This document shows positions 1 through 10,200 of a stretch of DNA of 12,019 nt, one piece after another. Numbering within the stretch: the stretch's first letter is position 1; every line of letters starts with the position of its first letter. Origin of the DNA: Euperipatoides rowelli (Eukaryota > Onychophora > Udeonychophora > Euonychophora > Peripatopsidae); NCBI GenBank assembly GCA_003024985.2, contig PXIH01S0010640.1; one strand, written 5' to 3'. The position numbers and the translations under genes were made by a program. Under the pieces are notes generated by a model. That model saw only the letters and a program-made list of their open reading frames with translations, made no database searches and was not told the origin of the DNA.

Positions 1-1039
1 AAAACAAATCTGTTTGTTTGAATTTTGGTGTCTTTATACCATAAAATTATTGACAATAAATAGAACAAAAAATACTATTTAAGTTTTTTCTATCTGTTAT
101 AGATTTTGAAATATATAACAATGTATTATTTGAACATAGCCTATAGTACTGTACAGTATATACAAGCTTATAATGATTGCAACTTTTACAAATATAATCA
201 CAAAAAAAAAAATATGTTTGTTATAATTTTTTTTATTTATATAATTAAATTCCTGACAATAATTAGAACATAATATATGTGTAATCATTTCATTATTACA
301 CATATTTGGAAACTTTTATACAAAGGATTCTATGAGTTGTAAAAATTATGACACACGACTGCTCATGTTAAAATTTTGTACATGACCGCTCGAAGGTTAT
401 ATTCACTTTAATTGACATTCTATTGGAGTTAATAAACAAATCCCGTTAAATTTTGTTAAACATAAACTTTCGTAAATCTTCATTAAGACAGGAAATAATT
501 GATGAATTATTTACAACCCTCTCACTCCTATCAATAAATTCAGGAAGTTATTTGCGATTTTTATTTTTGCCAATGTGCACTCTACTAGCCATTTTACAAA
601 TGAGTTTGTAATTATAACGTAGGGTTGGGAGGAGTGAGTGATTTCTGATTATTTGATTCGCTAGGTGTAACAAGTTTATTTTATTGCCACACTAATCAAT
701 CTCACTTGTGAAGTTACTTTTTAAAAGTACAGTAGGCTACTGCTACACAATTTCCAATAGGCAATTGGAAGTTATAAGTTGATTGAAACAAACATATTTT
801 AAAATTGGTTTAGAAGAGTAGAATAGTGAGAAGACTGGTAAGTAAATGTTGAACATATTTATATGAATACATGGCAAACAATATACATAATGATCACATA
901 ATATATACCTGTAGTATCCATCAAACTATAATGAAGAGTCAAGTAATTTAGCACAATAGGCAACAGTCATATAATTGTAATAACTTATTTCATTCCATAT
1001 TATTATTTATTTATACATATAAATTTTTTTTTTCTTTAG
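1..1039. other. Intron sequence upstream of exon A, no gene seen
   Basis: AT-rich sequence with stops in all frames and no conserved peptide. It ends in a T-rich tract and TTTAG at 1035-1039, the splice acceptor for exon A, so at least its 3' part is intron. Exon A starts in phase 0, so the preceding exon, outside the window, should end on a codon boundary. Only small structures are visible: TTCCAAT and ATTGGAA facing each other around 751-769, and a CTGTACAGTATA word near 150. A short minus-strand frame at 97-303 is low-complexity and not a gene. Confidence 0.6.
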
Positions 1040-1206
1040 TCACTGTCTCCATTCCATACTGCACCTGAGGGTCTAGCAAGGTTTGATATGGGAAAGGTTA
1101 TTTTAACTTCAGAGAAGAAAAGTGACACATCTTGCCAAGTCAAATGCACCCTGCAAACATTAGGCTTAGAGGATACCCGACCGGATACTGATCTGGCTAT
1201 TAGAAA
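1040..1206 (+). CDS. VPS13A/C: VPS13A/C-like exon A
   Basis: Exon of 167 nt following a T-rich tract and TTTAG, read from TCA in phase 0. It encodes 55 residues plus two bases (AA) that finish a lysine codon with the first base of exon B. The peptide begins SLSPFHTAPEGLARFDMGKV and ends with LEDTRPDTDLAIRK; the 'DTRP' turn after a strand is a recognisable VPS13A/C segment. The donor at 1207 is GTATAA, which is weak but acceptable. The frame itself would run on into the intron until a TGA at 1265, but the phase match to exon B and the loss of family likeness after 1206 support this boundary. The opposite-strand open frame across it is a shadow. Confidence 0.8.
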
Positions 1207-4200
1207 GTATAAAAATCTGATACATTCCAAAATATTATTTTTCTTTATGGTTACGTTAATTCTTTGAATGTCTTTGACTTTTATATGTATATACTATACA
1301 GTATCTAAACAATCATGAATCACTTTTTTAATCTTATTAATCTGAATTAATTTTGATTAAATTTTATTCATAAAGCATAATTTCAACTTTGTTAATCCTT
1401 TTATTAAAACTTTTACCTTGAATGTGGTCTTATACTCATACCTGCATGTCTAGAACTGAAAATAATTTCTTTCATTAAGATCAATGTTTAAAAAGATTAA
1501 CAGTATTCTGGTTTCTGTAATAAAAGGAGTTCTGTAATTGAAAATAACTCTTTGATTGCTTGTGTTAGATGACAAAACTTTATTATATGTATACATTATA
1601 AATCTAAAAAATTTTCATTTATTATCTATGGAAATGTTCACACTTTTATGCATTAGGTTGCATCATCAGAACACCACAAAATATTTTATTTTCTATGTAA
1701 TTATCAAAATTATTTTGCATTATCCATTAATTTCTCTAATTAAGCATCCTATTATAAACAAGCTCTTCTAAAGAAGGATAGGCTTACTCGCTGGATATCA
1801 CTTTTGCTGCCCAACTCCTGACAAATCAAAAAAGTTAAAATAAAAATTGATTTTCATTACCTATAAAGGAGTCTTTACAGATACTTAGAATCAAGTATTA
1901 TCTTAGCTTCACAGATCACTCGGATATGTAGTCTCAAAAGGGATGTTCCAAGAATAGATCTATCTTTCCATGAGTAGGATGTTTTCACTGTGGTTCTCCA
2001 TTAGAGAAATTTAGGAATTAAATAATTAAAATGTAATTTCTTATATTAATATTGTATACAGTATGTTATTTTATCATTTTTTTATCTCTATGTAAACTTC
2101 TATTTCCTTTTGAAAATAGTTNTTTGTGTAACTTATGAAGATGAACAACTACAAACAGTTTGAAAGCTAACATAAATACAAAATTAAAATTTTGTCATCT
2201 AACACAAGCAATCAAAGTGTCAATTAGTTAAGCAACTATATGTATCTACTATACCATTTTGGTTGCAATATATACAGTATTCAGCATATGTATTGTATAT
2301 TGTATGTGTGTATATTAGTTGATTTTTTACCGATATTACCGATTCGATAATCGGTAATGCCATTTTTTTTAGTTATCGATATTGGTACATTACCGAAGTG
2401 TACTGAATATATTATTTTCTTTAAAAAAAAATAATTAAGGAATCATTAATTATATTTAAATGAAACCAAATTAAAATATACATTGCAAATACAATTAAAT
2501 ATACAATCACAATTATATTAATATTTGTACTGGAGTGCATGACTAGAATTTCTTTACTTTTTCCAACGTTAGGACTATAGCGTAATAATGCTGAAATGAG
2601 ATTTTTTTAAAATAGATCTTAAGCCTTTCCTTTTAAAACAAATGGCCAATATTTGGTATATATTTTGGTAAAAATGTCCTTTTTATATAAATGTGAAAAA
2701 TATATTAATATATGGACTGGGGTGCAGGAATATAATTTCTTCACTTTTTCCAATATTAGTCCTATAGTATAATAATTCTGAAATGAGATTTTTAAAAATA
2801 GATCTTAAGCATTTCCTTTTCAAGTTATATGGCCAATATTTGTATATATTTTGGCAAACATGTCCTTTTTATATAAATGCGAAAAATATATTAATATATG
2901 GACTGTGGTGCATGAATAGAATTTCTTTACTTTTTCCAACGTTAGGACTAGCCTATAGCATAATAATTCTGAAATGAGATTTTTTTAAATATATCTTAAG
3001 CATTTCCTTTTCAAGATATATGGCCTATATTTGGTATATATTTTAGCAAACATGACATTTTTATATAAATATGAAAAATATATTAATATATGGACGGGGT
3101 GCATGAATAGAATTTCTTTACTTTTTCCAACGTAAGGACTATAGCATAATAATTCTAAAATGAGATTTTTTTAAAATATATCTTAAGCATTTTCTTTTAA
3201 AGATATATGGCCTATATTTGGTATATATTTTAGCAAACATGCCATTTTTATATAAATATGAAAAATATATTAATATATGGACTGGGGTGCATGAATAGAA
3301 TTTCTTCACTTTTTCCAATGTTAGGCTTATAGTTTAATAATTTAAAAACATATGAAAGAATTTTAATTAGACAAAAAAAAGGTAACTAGCCTACTCGGCC
3401 ACCGGTTCCCATTACCGAGTACTTGAAATATACCTGGGTAGGCCAGTACCAAACTTAAATGTACAAACTGTGTTTTTAAATGTCTTTTTTTTTTTTTGTT
3501 AAAAAAAAAAAAAAACATGATTTTATTAATTTTTATGAAAATAAAAACAAATTTACAAGAATTTAAAATCTTAAAAAAGGGGAAAAAAAAGCCTAAATTT
3601 ATCTTGACTTTGTAAAGCTAAATGATGAACTGATGATTATGATAGGTTAATATTAATTACGTTTTACAAGTAGCTAACCTAGTATCATACTGTTTATTTA
3701 ATTTTTAAAAAACATGCTGGAAAATATTTATCTTGAAGATTTTTTTTTTTTTAATGTGTAAAGTATAATATTTCTTTTATGCTGTTTATTTTTAATTAAG
3801 TTTGGTAAATAATCTGTAATTACCAATTCAATAATGAATAATAATTTCAGTTACCGGTATTAATTTTTTTTGCCGATGTTAAATGCTAGTGTATATACAG
3901 TACATACAGTATATAGTATATACTGTATACATAAATATCATACATAGTACAGTATAGTTAATATATAATGTATATTAAATAACAAATTTCATTGTTATAT
4001 CAAGTAAATGGAATGTATTAATATTTAGAATATTGGTTTCCTGCTGTACTTCTGGCAAAAATGATAATATTCTTATCAATGTGACACAACCACCTATTAT
4101 TGATTTTAGTTACAAACGAAACAAAGATAAAGATGCAGTTGGTAAGTTGGTTCTTACTTATGTAATTAATTTTGATGCATGAATATATAAAAAAATGAAA

Positions 4201-7200
4201 TAATATATTACATTACTCTACCTTTATGCAAATAAATAAAATATTAAAATACCATAATAAAGATTGTTAAGCTTTAAATTTTAATGATAATTACTTATTG
4301 GCAATGATTTTATTGACAAATTGTGATCTTATTACAGTCTTTTGTATTTAGTTTAAATTAGAACAGTTGGGATAAATTAGTGTACAAAGAAAATAAAATA
4401 AAAAATAAGCTGTATTATTATTATAATATGAATAAAACTGTTAATGAATGGAGAGTTATAAACATGTTTAACTTTTATTCGTAGGTAGAATTAACTTTTT
4501 TTTATCAAACAATATTAAATTAATTATTATATGACTGAAAATATATATTTTTTAATATAAAATTTATCAGTACGTTTTTACGAAAAGAGAATAACATTAA
4601 ATTATAATATGTTTGATTGGGACACATATTTTAGTACAAAATATCCAAATATATGTCTTTATCCAGTTCATATTGATGAAAGTTCACTGTATTCCTTATA
4701 GTACCTCTATACAAAATACAGTGAACTATTTACATGCATGCATAAATGCACATACATACACATACAGTATATAAATACATATACATACCCACACATGCAT
4801 ATACTGACACATAACACACACAAATACCAACACACACAGAGAGAGAGAGACACGCCTACACCTGGCTCCAACTACCTGGGATCTGAAAAGGTATTTGTTA
4901 GACCTAGACTTTTGTCATATCTGAGCTCTTTTTAACAAGGTTTCACTTTAGATATACAAAATATATTATTGAGCAAATAAATAATTATAAGCAAATTTTA
5001 TATACCTTCATATTAACTGTTTATTTCTTTTCCAGTGGATATTGTGGTTGAAAAACTTCACATGAATGTATCTGTGCCATTTTTCTTGGCAGTCGCACAA
5101 TTTATTAACAATGCATGGCCTGCTTCATTTCCGCAAGAATTATTATACCCCAAATCTCCTCCCTCCAACAATATAAACTCACCACCAATTTATATCTCTG
5201 AAGATGGTCCAGCATTATCAGTTATTGGAAATATCAAAAAGCCTGAAATAGTAATTTTCGCTGATCCTACTGATAAAAACAGTAGAGTCTTGGTAGTAAA
5301 AGTAGGTAATTTTTTAACTCTGTAAAAAAATTTGATTTATTAAAAAAATATTTAGATATTACTTAATTATAATGCAATGTATTTAATAGTTTAAATGTAA
5401 AATATGTTACTAGAAAAATATTCACATCTTTAATCTGTGGTATGTGCATGTTTTTTTTTTTTCATTTTTACCAGAATAAAATAAATATACTTCGTTAAAT
5501 TAAAATTTATAAAAGGTAAACCAATTATGTTGTTTTAAACTTAATATTACGAGTTATTGAAAAATCATAGAAAATTTGGAATTTATGGTTATGAAGGGTC
5601 ATAAAATTCAGTAGATCTCAGGATTCTTCAAATTATCATTTTTATTACCATACAGAAAGACTTTGATTTAACGTAATGTGGTTTACAGGGGCGGATCTGT
5701 CATTAAACTAATGAGGCATAAGCTATGGGCGCCCAAACTATGGGTGCTCCACAGGCATTGTTGCCAGATCCAACAATTCTGGTGTCGCTCACCTTAAAGC
5801 TGAGGAGAAGCCACACAATATTAAAAAAATTTATAATAAAGTAATCTAATGATGACTTAAAACAAATTAGTAATATAAAATATTATTTTAAAAGCAACCG
5901 ACATCTGCCGCCAAGTTGATAACATCGTCAGAATTTGCATGCTGCAAATTACATTTTTTTCGCTGCATACACTGAAACATGCTGATGATTATTACTTTTT
6001 TATGTTTAATATTTCTGGAAATCCCTTAAAAAACTTAGCTTTGGGCCCCAGTAAGTTTAGATCCACCAACGGTTGCTGAATTTAATTGTTTGCAAGAGCA
6101 TGCTTTTTTATTCGTATTTTATGTGGAACTTTTGTTAACTTCTGTTTCTTATTTAAAATAAGTGAACTTATATAAAAGGGACTTGAAAAGAAACTGTTCT
6201 TTTCTATTATTTTAAAAAAAAAAAATTCCTGTGATAAACAGTAAATTCATTTTAATTAATTATAACTAAATATACGACAGATTATTAAAGAGGAACTAAA
6301 GAGACCAGGTTCATGTTTGAGCCGGCGTACTTGGTTAAAAAACCCTAGGCAAGGTGGAGAAGCCGGGGGAAAAACCGTTCCAAACCGACTCAGCTGGGAC
6401 GTGAACCTATGTTACTTTCACAGCATATGTTTTCAACACGAATCCAGTTGGCACATTTATCCATTGTTCTTTAGCAACATTAATACTTACCTTTACTTCC
6501 TANTAAGTAATGATCGATTTGAACATTTGTGTGTATATATGAATTAAAGTATTACTAGTTATGTTAATTATTTTCTGGCGTGCATTTCTTTAAAATATAA
6601 CAGTCTTATATAACGTGAAAAATGAACTTTTGCATGATTTGCGTCTGATTACTAACCTATCTTTTGAAAGATTCTAGATTAATTTAAGAACTATTAGCGT
6701 ATTTCATTGTCTTTTTTTTCTCCTTTTTTTTTAGGCTGAAATAATGTTTGATATCGCCTTTTCTATGGCCCAAGATAGCATGTATACAACTCTAGGGGAA
6801 TTACAAATATTTTCTTGCCTTAATGAAAAGGCAATCAAGACAGCTTATCCGGTAGGAATAAAAATCAGTCTTGTGATAAATTTACAGTAAATTCTAATTT
6901 AACTTAGTTTTATTTTGTCAAAAAAAAATGTATAGTTAATTCATCAAATTTTATTTAAAAAAGGTGTTAAAACCTAAGTTTTATATACCGTAATGTTAGA
7001 AATGTCTGATTACATAATCTAAAAGACAAATCAATGAAACATTTGGTATTTGCTTTGATTTGTGTTTAAAATGATGTAATAGATAATTAACATTGCCTAA
7101 ACAAATTTTAACACCTTTTTAAATTAAAATATGAAAATTTGATGAAATAAATATACATTTTTTTGGTAGAATAAAACTAGCTTGACTAAGTTGAGCTTTG

Positions 7201-10200
7201 GTACACTTTAATCAATTTCAATAGGGGTAAACATCTTTTCTGGAACACTTCAAAACGAGGCTCACCTCCGGATTTGGCCACTTCCTGTCTCTTAAAAATA
7301 CAAGTTTTTATGCCCATATATGGACATATATCAAATGATATATCCTGCATTTCTAGGTCAAAGATCACTTCCTGTTCTGCACAGTAGACCACTTCCGGTG
7401 TCTCTAAATCTAAGATAGCTGAATTCCTGTTCCTTTTTCTTAAAGGTATAGAGGCTTTTAGGCTTACATTTTTGGTTTATGACATCAATTCCACTCAAAA
7501 GTCACGGTCATGCACAGTAGGTCACTTCCTCGTACAGTAAATCCAAGATGGCCAACTTCCTGTTTGTTTCTAAAAGATAGAGGTTTTTATGGTGTGATGA
7601 TGTCACTTCCGGTTCCTATAATTCTAAATGGTCATACTTCTGGAATTCTTCACAACGATGAGCAGTATACCCAAGATGGCTTACTTCCTGCTCCTGTTAA
7701 TTTAATGTATAGGGTTTTTTATTATGTAATGATGTATCTTCCATTTTATATAAGAAGTGGCCACAGCGTAGGACCAGAAGTGGACAAACTGGAAGTGACC
7801 TTTGACCTACTGTATATTGGCCCAAAACCACCGGAAGTGATGTATAGACCGGAGGTGTAAGCCTAAACCCATTAAGAAACAGAACAGGAAGTCAGCCATA
7901 TTGGATTTACTGGTACCAAAGTGGGTTTACTGCCAGGACAGGAAATGACCTTTGACATAGAAATGCAGGATGTCTGTCATATGCCCATATATGGGCATAA
8001 AAAAACCTCTATTTTTAAGAGACAGAAAGTGACCTACTAGAATGACAAGAAGTAACTAAACCGGAAGTGAGCCTCATTTTGAAGTGTTCCAGAAAACGAG
8101 TTAAATTGTATTGTAGGTTTTTTCCCATATAAATAAGAAAAGAAAGTATTGCTTATAATTTTTTGTGTTTACAATGAGCGCTTGATGGCTTTTAATGTAA
8201 AATTGCTCTCCCAGATCTTCCACCATTTAGTAGCATTTAGAGATAGAGAGAGATACAGAAAGGCTTTACTGCTCATGTGATATGCTCTGTCATATGCTTT
8301 TGAAGATTTTTTTTTATTTTTATACAGGGAGAAAAAGAAGGGAAATAGCTAGCATAATTTGAACAAAACTTGCCATTGTCATTATGAAATATATATGTCA
8401 TTTACTAAATAAATTTAGTAAATCACAGAATAAATCCTCTAGATTTATTCCTAGATTAAATGCTTTGCATAACAATATATTCTAAATTAATGTCTTTTAA
8501 TGTTTATTGTAATTTTGCTCTGCACTAGCTTCCATCTCTAAATTCTCAGTAGGGCCCCAATCTACCCCTTCCCTTGTTGTCCTTCTTCATGTATGGTGGA
8601 AGCAAAGCAATGCAGTCTGTAAAGAGACAAGAAAGAGATAGAATTACAAATTTTGACAATTTATATGAAACAACATAGTTAAAGCTACTTAAATAAACCT
8701 TAAAATCTAAAGTTAAAGCTACGTTTCAATAGCAACTAGTTCAGATATTAGAAGAGGAAAGCTGAAGAAATCATGGTTACTGATCTCCTCGTTTGAGGGC
8801 ACTCTTCTATCTTGATGTCATCCTCATCTGAATAATAACAAGGGTTGCCAATGTGGAGACCTATCAGAAGTAAATTAACATTCTAAAAATCACCTCTAGC
8901 AACTAACCAGTATAAAAGCTAATGCAGAGCCTTAATCGAGGCAGAAAACCTCCAGATCTTCGAGTCTAAAATATCTGTTCCAAATTTTAACACATTTTAG
9001 AAGATCATGAAGAGATAGAACGACAAAAAGATGCTGTTAACAACCGCTGGTGACCAGCCAAAAGTCCAGCGAATCCAGAGCAGACCACCACCTCTTATAT
9101 AATAGTCACAATAGTCTTCAGTTTATAGATTCACTTCAAAACCAGACATTTTCATTAATTAATAGCTTTAACTATATTCCCAACATCGTAGTTTTATAGC
9201 GTTCATATTCCAGTTCCAGAGTGCCGATTATAGACTGTTAATAGTGCTGAATACCCCCTCCCTTTACCATTCCTACTAAATACCATGATTTGTTAAAGTA
9301 GACGCTTGTTTGTGTGTAGGCTAGATATTAAAATGACTTATTAATCTATTTTTATTTACTTAATTTTTATTCTTATTTTACAGATGGCCTTTTATTATGT
9401 ATGTGAGATAGGGGTGGTACCTGTCCGTTCTATAAAGGGTTGGTCCCCCTTTCTTCCTCTTGAGCTCCTAGTTTGCTGGTCCGGGCTGAATTTTATTTAA
9501 GTTATTAAGTTAGGGTCTAGCTAGTTTTCTTATTTTAGTTTCGTTGGTTTGTGCTGGGTCCTATCCCCTGTAAGAGATTCAATAACTTGGCACAAACTGA
9601 CCTGTTTTTGGTAAATGTCATAATTTTGGGGTAGCCTTTATTTACTTAGACTTGCATATGGATGTGATACAATTAGTTATTCTAATTTGGGCATTTGTAT
9701 CTAAGTGTATTCAGAGATTAATGATAAAAATATGGCATTTATCTGGTAATTATCCGCGGAACATGTCTCCGTAGTCTGTGACAGCATCTCAGTGGGCCCG
9801 TTAGTGCCTCGTCTAGTATCCTTCCCGAATGCTGGGAGATATTAGAGACATTTCCAAGACAGGGTTGCATTTATAGCCAGTATCCAAAGGCGGTCGGCGG
9901 AAGCCAGTATTGCCTTCTTGTTGAAGCTATAAATGTGGCCGCCAAGCTTATACAACTTGCCTAATTATAGATAATGTACACTTATTAGAAATAATATATG
10001 TATACGGTCTTGTGAGTGGCATTAGTTAAAGCAGGCCTCGTCCGCGGCTGATGTCAATCACGCTAACCTGAGAATGATGATAACCGGGACCCAAATCAGA
10101 ATTTCTAATGAAACTATAGTCTTTCTAGAGATAGAATAGAGACAATTAGGGGGGAGGGAAGCCATATGAGGAGGAATATAATCAGCCCGGCGAAGTGTTA

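Larger units (their letters stand above)
1550..2217. mobile_element. Non-autonomous inverted-repeat element (MITE-like), 668 bp
   Basis: Positions 1550-1577 (CTTTGATTGCTTGTGTTAGA onward) are the exact reverse complement of 2190-2217: 28 bp with no mismatch, separated by 612 bp. Outside these arms the two sides stop matching, which is the layout of a DNA-transposon derivative with terminal inverted repeats. The interior is AT-rich with no transposase-like frame, so it would be non-autonomous. No clear target-site duplication is visible: the flanks read ...AATAACT before and TGTCAATT after. The ends do not match a superfamily terminus I recognise with confidence. A single base (2122) is unresolved. 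Confidence 0.7.
1207..4028 (+). other. Intron A-B, rich in repeats
   Basis: A 2,822-nt intron from GTATAA to ATTTAG. It contains an element with perfect terminal inverted repeats (1550-2217), an ACCGATT hairpin block (2335-2400), a roughly 187-bp tandem repeat (2511-3342), a CGGCCACCGG-containing GC-richer patch (3385-3450), a T13/A15 foldback (3485-3515), a second ACCGATT-like block (about 3815-3880) and TACAGTATA palindromes (3891-3960). Stretches 1207-1549, 2218-2330 and 3516-3810 show only AT-rich sequence. Frames at 1556-1771 and 2783-2977 lie within the repeats and are not genes. Confidence 0.75.
4142..5035 (+). other. Intron B-C
   Basis: An 894-nt intron from GTAAGT to TTTTCCAG. Beyond a 47-nt hairpin (4681-4727) and a CA/GA-rich microsatellite tract (4731-4852) it is plain AT-rich sequence. 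The open frame at 4738-4935 is a translation of the microsatellite and not a gene. Confidence 0.8.
5302..6734 (+). other. Intron C-D
   Basis: A 1,433-nt intron from GTAGGT to a T-rich tract ending TTTAG. It holds a miniature element with inverted GGATCT ends (5686-6071) and a GC-richer block at 6303-6410. Stretches 5302-5685, 6072-6300 and 6411-6734 show only AT-rich sequence. The frame at 6317-6547 spans the GC-richer block and contains an unresolved base (6503); it has no support as a gene. Confidence 0.75.
7232..8100. mobile_element. Foldback element built of CACTTCC repeats, about 870 bp
   Basis: The arm 7232-7470 matches the reverse complement of 7854-8100 across its length: TTTTCTGGAACACTTCAAAA, GAGGCTCAC(C/T)TCCGG, TCTCTTAAAAATA, TTTTTATGCCCATATATGG, TCCTGCATTTCTA(G/T)GTCAAAG, and TTTAGGCTTACA occur in mirrored order. 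The centre continues the theme: units with AAGATGGC and ACTTCCTG recur at 7412, 7545 and 7673 (spacing 133 and 128), and the motif direction flips from CACTTCC to GGAAGTG between about 7740 and 7755. This is the structure of a foldback element, long inverted arms containing tandem units. There is no transposase. Short frames on both strands inside it are by-products. Confidence 0.85.

Noticed and set aside
1036-1230. Minus-strand open frame across exon A
   Set aside because: Shadow of the real + strand exon, which has a consistent phase and family likeness.
4738-4935. 65-residue plus-strand open frame
   Set aside because: Mostly the translation of the CATA/CA/GA microsatellite.
6303-6410. 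tRNA or tRNA-derived gene
   Set aside because: GGTTCATG-like words recall a B box, but no cloverleaf can be drawn and the A box is missing.
6317-6547. 76-residue plus-strand open frame
   Set aside because: It spans an unresolved base and a GC-richer block, with no recognisable motif, no splice context in phase with exons C or D, and a low-complexity tail.
7186-7392. 68-residue minus-strand open frame
   Set aside because: It covers the left arm of the foldback element; its content is the repeat read backwards.
7510-7860. 116-residue plus-strand open frame
   Set aside because: It lies entirely within the foldback element and translates its tandem units and the start of the right arm. There is no domain, and codon use follows the repeat.
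8780-8880. Minus-strand open stretch reading IGNPCYYSDEDDIKIEECPQ
   Set aside because: It looks protein-like, but no clear splice sites or homologous family could be identified and a stop follows soon after. It remains a weak candidate for a gene fragment.
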